This document shows, piece after piece, positions 43,326-52,538 of a stretch of 64,000 bases of DNA. This stretch comes from Duncaniella muricolitica (GTDB lineage Bacteria; Bacteroidota; Bacteroidia; Bacteroidales; Muribaculaceae): NCBI GenBank assembly GCA_025808375.1, contig CP061009.1:3720001-3784000 (forward strand), read 5' to 3'. The position numbers and the translations under genes were made by a program. Under the pieces are notes generated by a model. It had not been told where the DNA came from, did no database searches, and saw only the letters and a program-made list of their open reading frames with translations. Every line of letters starts with the position of its first letter. The stretch's first letter is position 1.

Positions 43326-44309
43326 TTAGAGGTCCCAGATGATATAGAGCGCGCCCCAGGTGAAACCTGCGCCGAAAGCTGTGAGTATCAGACGGTCGCC
43401 CTTCTTGATGCGATCGCGGCACTCGTCGAGGCAGAGGGGTATTGAAGCGGCTGAAGTGTTGCCATACTTCTCGATGTTGACCAGCACCTTTTCATTGTCG
43501 ATGCCAAGGCGTGCGCCTACGGCCTCGATGATGCGGAGGTTGGCCTGATGTGAGCAGAACCAGTCGATGTTTTCGACAGTCAGACCGTTCTTCTCCATCA
43601 CTTCGAGCGAAGAGTCGAGCATGTCGGTGACAGCGTTTTTGTAGACGTTGCGTCCGTCCTGTATGACATAGTGCTGCTTGGCGTCCACAGTCTCGTGAGA
43701 GGCGGGGAGTGCCGAGCCGCCGGCGGGCATCCAGAGGTGCTCGAGGCCTTCACCGTCGACGTGGAACACGCCGTCGATTATGCCGACATTCTCCTCGGTC
43801 GGCTCCAGGAGCATGGCACCTGCACCGTCGCCGAAGAGGGGACATGTGGCGCGGTCTTCATAGTTGGTCATCGACGACATTTTTTCGGCGGCAACAACCA
43901 CTACCTTTTTACGGAGACCCGAGCGGACATAGGCCGCACCGTCCTGAAGGGCTACGAGAAATCCGGCGCAAGCGGCCTGGACGTCATAGGCATAGGCGTT
44001 CTTGAGGCCACACTGATGGGCTATGATAGAACCTGTGGAGGGGAAGCGGTAGTCGGGGTTGGAAGTAGCGCAGATGAGCAGGTCGACCTCCTCAGGCTTT
44101 GTTCCGGTGGATTCGAGCAGACGCTCCACACATTTGATGCCCATGAAGGACGAGCCTTTGGAGGGGTCTTTTAAAATACGACGCTCCTTGATGCCTACGC
44201 GTGTGGTGATCCACTCGTCGTTGGTGTCAACCATCTGCGAGAGCATGTGGTTGTCGAGGATATCGTCAGGGGCGTAGGAGGAGAGTCCTGATATACGTGC
44301 GTTTACCAT
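43326..44309 (-). CDS. fabH: Beta-ketoacyl-ACP synthase III
   Basis: The 327-residue enzyme starts fatty-acid synthesis by condensing acyl-CoA with malonyl-ACP. The catalytic cysteine is in VQAACAGFLVAL, the histidine in FCSHQANLRI and the asparagine in EKYGNTSAASIP. The length and the GGGATA-like ending are typical. It is preceded on the same strand by rpmF and the DUF177 gene, the classic plsX-region arrangement in truncated form. A long hairpin terminator follows before era. Confidence 0.96.
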   Translation of the reverse strand: MVNARISGLSSYAPDDILDNHMLSQMVDTNDEWITTRVGIKERRILKDPSKGSSFMGIKCVERLLESTGTKPEEVDLLICATSNPDYRFPSTGSIIAHQCGLKNAYAYDVQAACAGFLVALQDGAAYVRSGLRKKVVVVAAEKMSSMTNYEDRATCPLFGDGAGAMLLEPTEENVGIIDGVFHVDGEGLEHLWMPAGGSALPASHETVDAKQHYVIQDGRNVYKNAVTDMLDSSLEVMEKNGLTVENIDWFCSHQANLRIIEAVGARLGIDNEKVLVNIEKYGNTSAASIPLCLDECRDRIKKGDRLILTAFGAGFTWGALYIIWDL

Positions 44310-44408
44310 TGCAAATTTGATTAAATAGAATTTAAGCCTGAGTACCGATTTTTGGGGTTGGTACCAGGCTCTTTAAGTTTCTCTCCCGTGGAGGGGAGAA
44401 TCGCGACT

Positions 44409-44594
44409 TTAGACAGCGGCGGTCTTTTCGATAACGATGCGTCCGCGGTAGTAACCGCACTCACCGCATACGGTGTGATAAAGATGCCAAGAACCGCAGT
44501 TGGGGCAGAGTGCCAGGGTGGGGACTACGGCCTTGTCGTGAGTACGACGCTTGGCTGTACGTGTCTTGGATTGCTTTCGTTTAGGATGTGCCAT
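44409..44594 (-). CDS. rpmF: 50S ribosomal protein L32
   Basis: The 61-residue protein starts MAHPKRKQSKTRTAKRR and has two CxxC pairs, CPNC and CGEC, the zinc-binding ribbon of bL32. It is located between the DUF177 gene and fabH, as is usual. The length is normal. Confidence 0.97.
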   Translation of the reverse strand: MAHPKRKQSKTRTAKRRTHDKAVVPTLALCPNCGSWHLYHTVCGECGYYRGRIVIEKTAAV

Positions 44595-44648
44595 GACTTA
44601 TTATAAATTTTTTATTTACTTGTTACTATTATCGTCTCGTTGGTGGTC

Positions 44649-45245
44649 TCAACTGTCGCCGTCGGGCAGCTCGGCCGATAGTTTTTTCAGCCCGTCCCAG
44701 CGCGGGTCGGTGGCGGGGGTTTCGTCTACGTCGTCGGGCATGGCCTCCATCTCACCGATGAGAGTCTCGGCCAGCTCGGCATCCTCGTCGTCCTTGACGG
44801 CGCGGTGCTTGCGCAGAAGCGCACTCATGGCCCTGTTGCATTTACCCATGGGGTGGACGTGCTTGAGGGGAATGGCGAGCGACACAGTGTCGTATATCAT
44901 ATAGGATACGTTGAGCGTGAGGTCGGTCTGCGGTATGATCAGCAGCTCGTCAGTCTCGTCGTAGTCGTCGCCATACTTCACTGCGATGTCGTAGGTCACG
45001 TCAATAGGCAGTATCAGGTCATCAAGACAACGGTCGCAGATGAGTGTGACCGTGCCGGTGATATGGAACGCAAGATTGTACATATCATGCTTATGCACCA
45101 CCGTGAGACAGACCTCAAGGTCGGCGTCGTGCACGTCGGTACTCTCCATATTTACAAAGAATTGCTTATCGAGATGATATGCAAATTCCTGCGTGCCCTC
45201 GGGCATCGTCTTGAGCGGGATGCTGAATATTGATAACTTTCCCAC
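44649..45245 (-). CDS. DUF177 (YceD) family protein
   Basis: The 198-residue protein belongs to the YceD/DUF177 family, whose plant relatives assist 23S rRNA accumulation. The conserved CDRCLDDLILP motif and the acidic C-terminal tail are visible. It starts with GTG at 45245 about 22 bases after a consensus promoter. It is transcribed with rpmF and fabH. Confidence 0.88.
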   Translation of the reverse strand: MGKLSIFSIPLKTMPEGTQEFAYHLDKQFFVNMESTDVHDADLEVCLTVVHKHDMYNLAFHITGTVTLICDRCLDDLILPIDVTYDIAVKYGDDYDETDELLIIPQTDLTLNVSYMIYDTVSLAIPLKHVHPMGKCNRAMSALLRKHRAVKDDEDAELAETLIGEMEAMPDDVDETPATDPRWDGLKKLSAELPDGDS

Positions 45246-45270
45246 GACAATATTGGTTGAAAAAACTGTG

Positions 45271-45301
45271 CAAAGTTATTGAAAAACTTTTGATTTTCAA
45301 A
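45271..45301 (-). promoter_or_regulatory. Promoter of the DUF177-rpmF-fabH operon
   Basis: On the minus strand TAACTTTG (45278-45271) and TTTG (45301-45298) match the Bacteroidetes consensus with a 19-base spacer. Confidence 0.8.
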
Positions 45302-45330
45302 AAATTCAGCGAAATATTTTGATTATGGGA

Positions 45331-45420
45331 AAGATAATGGGGCTAACGGGGTAATCAACGAGATGACAATGGGCCTAATGAGACTTAGGAGCCGGATAGG
45401 GCCAAGGATAAATTTCCGGA
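45331..45420. repeat. AATGGGCC-type nonamer tract next to xerD
   Basis: ATGGGGCTAACGGGGTAATC, GACAATGGGCCTAATGAGAC and GGAGCCGGATAGGGCC are degenerate 9-base units that run up to the xerD stop codon. The same words occur at 57945-58165. Confidence 0.65.
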
Positions 45421-46344
45421 TTAGGAGCGGTGGTTGCGGGGGTGGTAGGCGAGGATGTCGGAGCGGAGGGTGGTGGTGTCGAGGTGGATATAGATCTGGG
45501 TGGTGGCTATCGATTCATGACCGAGCATCTGCTGGATGGCGCGGAGATTGGCTCCGCCTTCGAGCAGATGGGTGGCGAAAGAGTGACGTAAAGTGTGGGG
45601 CGAGATATTTTTGCGTATGCCGGCGGCCTGTGCGAGCCCTTTGACTATCTGAAAGGCGCGCTGTCGGGTGAGACGGCCTCCCCGCCGATTGAGAAATAGG
45701 ATGTTTTCATCTCCGTGCTTGATTTTTAGCCGCGAGCGGTCGTTCATCCATGCGTCTATCTCCTCAATGGAGGTGTCGGACATGGGCACCATGCGTTCTT
45801 TATCGCCTTTACCGGTGACAACGAGGAAGCCTTCGCGCGGATAGAGCTTGGAGATCTCGAGGTTGACAAGTTCGCTCACGCGGAGTCCGCATCCGTATAG
45901 CACCTCCATCATGGCGCGGTCGCGCTGACACTCCTGCTTGGCATAGTCGATGGATGCTATCATGGAATCAATCTCCTCGACGGTGAGCACTTCGGGCAAG
46001 TGGAGGCCGAGACGTGGCGACTCGAGGAGCTCGCCGGGATTCTCATCAAGATAGCCGTCCATCTCGAGATATGCGAAAAAGGAGCGCAACGACGATACTA
46101 TGCGCCCGCGTGTGCTCAGCGCGATGCCCACGTCGTTGAGATCGCCGAGATAGAGACGCAGCACGTCGGTGGTGACTTCGCGCAGTGTGGAGGCTTCGCC
46201 TTTGCCGTCGGAGAGCCATTTCAGAAACCGCCTGACGTCACGCACGTAGCCTTCGCGGGTATTGGCGGACGCCCCTTTCTCAAGCGTGAGATAAAGGTTG
46301 TAGTCGGTGATCAGACGGTCGATGTCGAGGATGGAGCGGGTCAT
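45421..46344 (-). CDS. xerD: Site-specific tyrosine recombinase XerD
   Basis: The 307-residue integrase-type recombinase resolves chromosome dimers at dif with a partner. The catalytic residues are visible: Arg in CGLRVSELVNL, Lys in VTGKGDKERMVP, His-x-x-Arg in SPHTLRHSFATHLL, His in LGHESIATTQIY and Tyr in QIYIHLD. An N-terminal SAM-like domain is present. The start is ATG at 46344, overlapping the stop of the upstream gene (ATGA); longer starts enter that gene. It is the last gene of a four-gene minus-strand group. Confidence 0.93.
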   Translation of the reverse strand: MTRSILDIDRLITDYNLYLTLEKGASANTREGYVRDVRRFLKWLSDGKGEASTLREVTTDVLRLYLGDLNDVGIALSTRGRIVSSLRSFFAYLEMDGYLDENPGELLESPRLGLHLPEVLTVEEIDSMIASIDYAKQECQRDRAMMEVLYGCGLRVSELVNLEISKLYPREGFLVVTGKGDKERMVPMSDTSIEEIDAWMNDRSRLKIKHGDENILFLNRRGGRLTRQRAFQIVKGLAQAAGIRKNISPHTLRHSFATHLLEGGANLRAIQQMLGHESIATTQIYIHLDTTTLRSDILAYHPRNHRS

Positions 46345-46838
46345 AGCTGTAAGAAGTTCACTTCGTAATCCTGTCTCGGGAGGTCGTGGCGGATGACAGC
46401 TATGCCGACGAGCCCGTCGGTAAATGTCATGCCGGAGGTCATCGAGGCGAGCAGCGCGGCCCATCGGCTGTCATGGCCGGTGATATTACGCTCGACAAGC
46501 ACCTCGACCCCTGGGGCGGTGAGACGTATGCCTGCAAAAGGGATGCCCGTAGTGTCGGTACTGACCTCGACCCTCGAGTCGGCAAGGGCTATGGCCTCGC
46601 GCTCGGCGTCGGTGAGACGCAAGGCGTCGACGCGCGACGGCGCGAACTCACACACCAGCCGGAAGAGCAGCTTGTGCCACCCCGGCGAGGGCATGGCTTC
46701 TATCCGGGGCCAGGCGTAATATGCTACCGCCCCGCGCTGCCTCAGCACAGTGGTGATAAAGCGATAGGCAAATGGTGAGTGCACTCCGTGGCCGCGGCTG
46801 CGCCACCAGCGTCGGACCGCGCGGGCGAGCGGTGTCAT
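46341..46838 (-). CDS. Methyltransferase-like hypothetical protein (degenerate SAM site)
   Basis: The 165-residue protein opens RRWWRSRGHGVHSPFAYRFI, a start typical of a Bacteroidetes class I methyltransferase-like family, and ends FTDGLVGIAVIRHDLPRQDY. Glycine-rich SAM-binding loops that I would expect in an active methyltransferase are not evident and the protein is shorter than usual, so activity is uncertain. It abuts the YfhO gene directly and overlaps xerD by four bases. Confidence 0.6.
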   Translation of the reverse strand: MTPLARAVRRWWRSRGHGVHSPFAYRFITTVLRQRGAVAYYAWPRIEAMPSPGWHKLLFRLVCEFAPSRVDALRLTDAEREAIALADSRVEVSTDTTGIPFAGIRLTAPGVEVLVERNITGHDSRWAALLASMTSGMTFTDGLVGIAVIRHDLPRQDYEVNFLQL

Positions 46839-49361
46839 TTAGAGGATGTGACTTTTTTTTCGGGCCATATATTTTCTGACAGCAAGACCTATGGCCACGG
46901 CTATCGCTATATATATAAGTATAATGGCGATGATGGCCACGGTGTCGGCCGTGCGGGTCGACTCGGGGTCGAACGTCATCACGATCTCATGGTCGCCTGC
47001 CGGCACGCGCAGAGCGCGAAGCACATAGTTGACCCGTCCCAGACGAGCGGGCTGACCATCAACGGTCGCTGTCCATCCCCACGGGAAATATACCTCGGAG
47101 AAGACCGCTACGCCCCCCTTGGCCGAGCGGGCGCGATAGGTGAGACGGTCGGGAGCATAGGACGTCTCATAGATGGTGTCGCCGGGAGCCACGGCCGAGC
47201 CGTCGCCAAGCACGTCGCGGAAACTCTTGTCGGCCACGGCCTCGCGCGCGGGGTCAATCTGCGAGAGACGCCCCATCTCGTCATCGGCCCCGTCGGCATA
47301 GCTCACCGACTCCACCCACCAAGCATTGCCGAGGGCTTCGGGATTGGCGAGCGGCTGACCGTCCATGCCCACGACATAGCGGGCGTTGAGCATATTGAGC
47401 ACATTCCAGTCGGCATCGGTCTGAGAGCCGTTGGTAAAGTGAGAGAGGTGGCGGTCAATGAGGTCCTGATAGCGGGTAAGCTTGGCCGCATGATAGCCTC
47501 CGATGGCCTTGTGGTAATAGGAAGGGTCGGCACTGAAGAAGCGTGGGATGTCCATCACGCGATAGTTCATGGCAGTGTCGGCGAGTATGGCCTTGTCGGC
47601 CTGAGTAATGGCTATAGGCGGGCCGACAGTCACCTGCTTAGGCACGAAACTGTCGTGACTGAGATAACGCTTGTTGACACCATAGAGGTCGCAGAGCACC
47701 AGCACGCCTATCACAGCGACAGCGGGCACCATCTTCAGCCATCCGCGCATGCATGCCACAAGCACCACCGCGCCAACGGCCACGATGATGAAGCTGCGCA
47801 TGGCGTCGGCCTCGAGCAGACCGTAACGAAGCGACTCGACAGCCGCATAGATGTCGGGATTGCTCAGCGAGAAGGAGCGGGCCGTGGCGTTGTCATAGCC
47901 CTGCTGCACGAGCGACGAGGTGATGTAACCGTCAATCATGCGGTCGTTGTCGGTAATGGCCGAGCCGTAGACTCCCGGAGCCACCATGCCGATAACACAG
48001 AGAGCGAGCGTGACGCCGAAACACCACAGAAGCGGACGGCGGTAGCGTGCATAGCTGTCGGGGGTGGTGACAAGCTGCTGCAATGCCATGACGGCGAGCA
48101 GAGGCATGGTAAACTCGGCGATGACGAGTATGCTCTCGACTGCACGAAACTTGGCATACATCGGGGCCACGGCAAGCATGATATCGGTAAAGGCCATGGC
48201 GTGCTTGCCCCAGGCAAGGAGTATGGAGAACACCGTGAGCGCGAGCAGAGCCCACTTCATCGGCCCCTTGACTATCACACACCCCAGCAGGAACATCGCA
48301 AAGATGAGTGCGCCGACATAGACGGGACCATTGGTGCCCTCGGGGTCGCCGAAATAGTGGCTCATATAGCTGAGATACTGCTGCTCGAGCTGTCCGTAGG
48401 AGCGGGCGTCGTCGAGGTCGGAGAGATTCATGGCAGCCATGCGGCCCTGGGTTGGGCGCACCGATGCGCCACCCTTGATGTCTGGTATGAGCAGCGAGAA
48501 TGTCTCGGAGGGCTGATAGCTGTATTGCGTTATATAATCCTTGTCAAGACCTGAGGTTGACTGCGAAGCCGAGGCGGCGGCCTGGGTGAGTTCGGAGTGG
48601 CGGCCGCGCATGGTTTCCTTGGAGTATTCGTAGGTGTTGTAGAGATTGGGCATATTGGCGGCCACGGCAAGCACAGCGGCCACGGCAAGCACTCCGGTAG
48701 CCTTGCCCCACTCTTTCATGGCCTTGGCGCGCCATGCCGTGACGCCACAGGCTATGACGATGCCGAGGATTACGTAGATGAAGTAGTAGGACATCTGGAC
48801 GTGATTGCTCGCTATCTGCATCATGGCAAAAAAAGCCGCCAGGGCTCCCCCCGCGAGATAACGGCCGCGATAACACATGATTATGCCCGCTATGGTCGGC
48901 GGGATATAGGCGAGAGTGACGAATTTCCATATATGTCCGGCACCTATGATTATTATAAAATAGGTGGAGAAGCCGTAGGCTATGGCTCCGATAAGAGCTA
49001 TATACCACCTCATATCCATGGCTATGAGGAGGATAAAAAATCCGACCATCATCATGGCTATGAGCGACGAGGGCGAGGGGAGCCCGAGCCCCATCACGGT
49101 ATTGACCCATCCTATGAGCCCCGAAGAGGTGTAGGTGGGTTTGATCTGAAAGGTTGGCATTCCGGAGAAGAGTGAGTTGGTCCAGCGTGACACCTGCCCG
49201 GTCTGCTCCATGTGTTGCATCAGCTCGTGACTGATGGCCACGCCCTGCTGCATGTCATGCTGACGGAGCTCGTTGCCCTGGATTGCATCGGGATAAAAGA
49301 AAGCGAAGGCCACCGCAGCGATGACAGCAAGCCCCGCTATAAAAGTCAGTATTTTTTTCAT
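46839..49361 (-). CDS. YfhO family integral membrane protein
   Basis: The 840-residue protein has about a dozen hydrophobic segments and a C-terminal extracytoplasmic domain ending in the YfhO signature SEVYFPWGWTATVDGQPARL and VPAGDHEIVMTFDPES. YfhO relatives act in glycosylation of cell-envelope polymers and resemble GT-C type glycosyltransferases. The start is ATG at 49361. Upstream is a small lipoprotein gene 26 bases away. Third positions are GC-rich like the neighbours. Confidence 0.85.
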   Translation of the reverse strand: MKKILTFIAGLAVIAAVAFAFFYPDAIQGNELRQHDMQQGVAISHELMQHMEQTGQVSRWTNSLFSGMPTFQIKPTYTSSGLIGWVNTVMGLGLPSPSSLIAMMMVGFFILLIAMDMRWYIALIGAIAYGFSTYFIIIIGAGHIWKFVTLAYIPPTIAGIIMCYRGRYLAGGALAAFFAMMQIASNHVQMSYYFIYVILGIVIACGVTAWRAKAMKEWGKATGVLAVAAVLAVAANMPNLYNTYEYSKETMRGRHSELTQAAASASQSTSGLDKDYITQYSYQPSETFSLLIPDIKGGASVRPTQGRMAAMNLSDLDDARSYGQLEQQYLSYMSHYFGDPEGTNGPVYVGALIFAMFLLGCVIVKGPMKWALLALTVFSILLAWGKHAMAFTDIMLAVAPMYAKFRAVESILVIAEFTMPLLAVMALQQLVTTPDSYARYRRPLLWCFGVTLALCVIGMVAPGVYGSAITDNDRMIDGYITSSLVQQGYDNATARSFSLSNPDIYAAVESLRYGLLEADAMRSFIIVAVGAVVLVACMRGWLKMVPAVAVIGVLVLCDLYGVNKRYLSHDSFVPKQVTVGPPIAITQADKAILADTAMNYRVMDIPRFFSADPSYYHKAIGGYHAAKLTRYQDLIDRHLSHFTNGSQTDADWNVLNMLNARYVVGMDGQPLANPEALGNAWWVESVSYADGADDEMGRLSQIDPAREAVADKSFRDVLGDGSAVAPGDTIYETSYAPDRLTYRARSAKGGVAVFSEVYFPWGWTATVDGQPARLGRVNYVLRALRVPAGDHEIVMTFDPESTRTADTVAIIAIILIYIAIAVAIGLAVRKYMARKKSHIL

Positions 49362-49387
49362 AAATCGGATGTAAGGGGATGGGGGGA

Positions 49388-49945
49388 TTACTCGGCCGGA
49401 CGGAGCTCGAGGGGTATCTCTTCGGCCACACTGTCGGCGGCGGCCGAGTCGGCGGCAGCGGGCTCGGGGGCGTTCAGCGTGCCATCCTGGATGGCGTCAT
49501 ACTGCGCGAGCCGCTCGCGAAACATTACAGCTATCGAGTCAAAATCCACCTCGGGATTGATGCGTTTGGCCTTGGCAAACGCCGCGCGGGTGTCTTTGGG
49601 ATTGGTGGAAACGGCTATGTCATAGACGTCGATATATTTGCGTATGGTCTCGAGGTCGCGGCGACGCTCCTTGGCTGCCACGGCGTCGTTGTGCACGCTA
49701 AGAAAAGCCATGAGCACCTGCACGGTCTGCTCGGGGGTGAAATCGTCAACAAAAAGCGACATGCTGTCGGCCATAGCCGAGGCGCGGCCTATATTGCCCA
49801 CGTTGAGAGCTTCGGCAAGCTGTGTGTTTTGCTCGTCGACGCTTTCGGCGACTGTTTCCGACTCCTCGCCGCTTGTCTTAGACCCGCATGCGGCCATGCA
49901 GGACATCAGCACGACAAGGGCGATAAGTGATAGTATATATCTCAT
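49388..49945 (-). CDS. Small hypothetical lipoprotein
   Basis: The 185-residue protein has a lipoprotein signal with lipobox CMAAC (cysteine near 20) and a mature part rich in Ala, Glu and Asp with predicted helix (FDSIAVMFRERLAQYDAIQ). The start is ATG at 49945; a TTG two codons upstream lies between the promoter and this ATG. I do not recognise a family. It heads the group with YfhO, the methyltransferase-like protein and xerD. Confidence 0.75.
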   Translation of the reverse strand: MRYILSLIALVVLMSCMAACGSKTSGEESETVAESVDEQNTQLAEALNVGNIGRASAMADSMSLFVDDFTPEQTVQVLMAFLSVHNDAVAAKERRRDLETIRKYIDVYDIAVSTNPKDTRAAFAKAKRINPEVDFDSIAVMFRERLAQYDAIQDGTLNAPEPAAADSAAADSVAEEIPLELRPAE

Positions 49946-49967
49946 TTCCAAATTGATGTTTTGCGTG

Positions 49968-49999
49968 CAAAAATACGGAAAAATATTTAGAGATACAAT
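49968..49999 (-). promoter_or_regulatory. Promoter of the lipoprotein-YfhO-xerD operon
   Basis: On the minus strand TATTTTTG (49975-49968) and ATTG (49999-49996) are 20 bases apart. The start would be about 20 bases before the ATG at 49945. Confidence 0.7.
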
Positions 50000-50083
50000 T
50001 CTTATGGTTTATAAAGTTAAAAAGAGGATAACAGAGCCAAACGACAGACAGGAGTTTTTTAGATGGTGTTTAAACAGTAAGAA

Positions 50084-50115
50084 TTTGCATAATCGCATAA
50101 ATTTGTATAACTTTG
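50084..50115 (+). promoter_or_regulatory. Consensus promoter of the S8 protease gene
   Basis: TTTG (50084-50087), a 20-base spacer and TAACTTTG (50108-50115) match the consensus exactly. The leader would be about 80 bases. Confidence 0.85.
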
Positions 50116-50200
50116 ACCCCTGACTCCATGACTCTATCCTAAGAAGTTGTTTAATAATAACCTCTTAGTCTAAACTAATCAACCAATCATCACCCCATCC

Positions 50201-52243
50201 ATGAAACTCTTATCGCCCCATCTACTGACTCTCTGTGCGTTAGTCACATGCGCCTCAGTTTCGGCACAGGACATCCCGTCACAACTCGACGCCATCCACA
50301 ACGGCGAGGGCCTGACGCAGAAATATGACGGCTCAGGAATAACCATCGGCATTCTGGACATTGGTTTCGACCCCAACCATCTGGCGTTCAGCCAGCCGGG
50401 CAATCCCTCTCAGAGCCGCGTCAAGGCTTTTTATTACATCAAAAACACCCCAAACTCAAAGGTCGACCTTTCGGGATACACCACCGACGCGGAATCGGCA
50501 TATCATGGAACACACGTAGCCGGCATAGCGGCCGGAGGTTATGACGGAGCGGGCCGATATAACGATGGCTCAGGCACCGCCAACTATGACAGGATGCCGA
50601 CCTTCGGCGTAGCACCCAACGCCGACATAGTGATGGGCTCTGCGGGAGCCAATCTGAGTTCCACTACCTTAGGCAACGGTCTCTCGGCTCTGCTCAACGA
50701 CTATGCTCCCGCCTCAGGCAAACCCATAGTCATAAATATCTCGTCGGGCGACATCCAGGGCTCGCGCAGCGGTACGGGTGCAGGTGTGACCGGCTCGATC
50801 GTGGCGGACTATGCCGGCCGAGGAAACATTATCTGCGTGGCCGCAGGCAATGAGGGAGCCTTGCGATGCGCCATGAAGGTGGTTGGCAGCGACAATGCTC
50901 CTGAAGAATATTGCGTAGGCCTCCCCTACACTTCCGAACAAAAGACCACACACGTCTACTCCACCCCGCGACTGAAAGAGGGAGCGACTGGTTTCCCTAC
51001 AGTAAGCGGAATGGCCGGACCGGCGCAGGTCGATTTTATAGTCTATGACTCAGATTCGGGCGAAATATGTTTCAGCCGCAATCTCAACGACATCCTTTCG
51101 TCAGTGCAAAAAGCCATAGGCGGCAGCAAAACCGCGAATCAGGGCTGTGAGGTGAACAAGGATTTCGACAAATGGTTTTCAGACGACTCCTACATACGCA
51201 TCGTGGACGGCTGGCTCAACGCCACCCGCGAAGGAGCATCAATAGTGCTCTCGGAGAAAAGCGAGTACAGATTTCAGATATTCTCGCGGCTCAAAGGCGG
51301 CAAGGATTCGCGCTACCGCCCCGGCCTGTATGTCAGCTGCCGCAAGGGGGAGAGGGTGTATGGCTACACTATCAACAATACGCTTGACTCATATGGCGTA
51401 GGTGCGGCCTCCAATGCCGACAAGACCAAAACTTATCCTGCATGGCACCAGGGCACCACCGACGGCTCGCTCTGCGGCATCGCCACCATCGATAACATAA
51501 TATCGGTAGGTGCTTGCTCGGCCACTTCACGCACAAGCTATCTCAACGGCAATTCTTATGCGGCTTCAATCAAGCCCGGAGAGATATGGCCGTCGTCATC
51601 ATACGGTCAGAACACCTTCACAGGCGAACGTCTGCCCCACGTCGTGGCTCCGGGCTATAACGTCATCTCGGCGGCAAACCGCTATACCACCCAAAAAATC
51701 AACAATGACTCTTATGCCTCAGCTTCGGCTCAATATGGCGGCGAGACCTATTACTGGCTTCCACTGACCGGCACTTCGATGGCGTCACCTTTCGTGGCTG
51801 GCACCATCGCCCTGTGGCTCCAGGCCGATCCTAAGCTGACGGTGGCCGACATCAAGGAGGTATTTCGCAACACCAACGTGTATCCCGAGGCAGTGCTCGC
51901 TCTTCCGGAGGATGACGAGAAGCGTCTGCGCTGGGGCGGCGGCATGATACAGCCGCTGGCCGGTCTGAAATATATCATAGAAAAGAATGCTCAGACAGGT
52001 ATAGGGAATGTCTCCGCGAGCCACGAGATTCTCGTGGAACAATCTGACACAGAGGTATGTGTGTTTGTGGCGGGCGAGTCTCAGTTGCGCGCGCGGCTCG
52101 TCTCTATGACGGGTGCCGCCGTGGCTTCGACGTCGGCCGCCGGAAATGAGATACGCCTCTCGACCGCCGGACTGCCTGGCGGCGTGTATATCCTTGAGCT
52201 ACAAGGCTCAGCTTCACGATTTACTCAGAAGATACTATTATAG
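50201..52243 (+). CDS. S8 family subtilisin-like protease with type IX secretion tail
   Basis: The 680-residue protein has a signal peptide (LLTLCALVTCASVSA) and the subtilase triad: Asp in GILDIGFDPNH, His in YHGTHVAGIAAG and Ser in LTGTSMASPFVAGTIALWLQ. The last 80 residues (SQLRARLVSMTGAAVAST, LPGGVYILELQGSASRF, TQKILL) are a Por secretion system C-terminal sorting domain, so the enzyme is probably exported by type IX secretion and anchored or released at the surface. The stop codon (TTATAG) is the start of a 47-base hairpin repeat. Confidence 0.92.
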   Translation: MKLLSPHLLTLCALVTCASVSAQDIPSQLDAIHNGEGLTQKYDGSGITIGILDIGFDPNHLAFSQPGNPSQSRVKAFYYIKNTPNSKVDLSGYTTDAESAYHGTHVAGIAAGGYDGAGRYNDGSGTANYDRMPTFGVAPNADIVMGSAGANLSSTTLGNGLSALLNDYAPASGKPIVINISSGDIQGSRSGTGAGVTGSIVADYAGRGNIICVAAGNEGALRCAMKVVGSDNAPEEYCVGLPYTSEQKTTHVYSTPRLKEGATGFPTVSGMAGPAQVDFIVYDSDSGEICFSRNLNDILSSVQKAIGGSKTANQGCEVNKDFDKWFSDDSYIRIVDGWLNATREGASIVLSEKSEYRFQIFSRLKGGKDSRYRPGLYVSCRKGERVYGYTINNTLDSYGVGAASNADKTKTYPAWHQGTTDGSLCGIATIDNIISVGACSATSRTSYLNGNSYAASIKPGEIWPSSSYGQNTFTGERLPHVVAPGYNVISAANRYTTQKINNDSYASASAQYGGETYYWLPLTGTSMASPFVAGTIALWLQADPKLTVADIKEVFRNTNVYPEAVLALPEDDEKRLRWGGGMIQPLAGLKYIIEKNAQTGIGNVSASHEILVEQSDTEVCVFVAGESQLRARLVSMTGAAVASTSAAGNEIRLSTAGLPGGVYILELQGSASRFTQKILL

Positions 52244-52346
52244 TTTAGAAAGTTAAAGGAGTTTAGAAAGTTAATACAGGGGCACGGAAGTCAATAAAAT
52301 GCCCCTGTATTAACTTTCTAAACTCCTTTAACTTTCTAAACCATAA
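52238..52346. repeat. Near-perfect 47-base hairpin after the S8 protease
   Basis: Bases 52238-52284 pair with 52300-52346 at 46 of 47 positions across a 15-base loop. Each arm is built of 9-base units (AGTTTAGAA, AGTTAAAGG, AGTTTAGAA, AGTTAATAC). The left arm contains the stop codon of the protease. Confidence 0.9.
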
Positions 52347-52410
52347 GAAATAAACGGCAGCGTTTGTGTTAACGCTTGTTAAATGATTAGGGGGGGCAAA
52401 ATTTTTATAT

Positions 52411-52418
52411 TATTTTTG
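52411..52418 (+). promoter_or_regulatory. -7 promoter element of the LruC gene
   Basis: TATTTTTG matches TAnnTTTG. The region 20 bases upstream (TTAG) is one base from a TTTG -33 box. The leader would be about 116 bases. Confidence 0.45.
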
Positions 52419-52538
52419 CAAAACTTATCAGACTTGACAGATATCTAATTTATAACCTGATATAGTCACATTTTGATATTACCTAAACAATCATTCACTA
52501 ACCTTCCAATTTATTCACTCAATACATTCACCTAACTT

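Noticed and set aside
46779..48554. 591-codon open frame antisense to the YfhO gene
   Set aside because: Composition is dominated by His, Gly and Val typical of the complement of a membrane-protein gene; YfhO has clear family features and explains the region.
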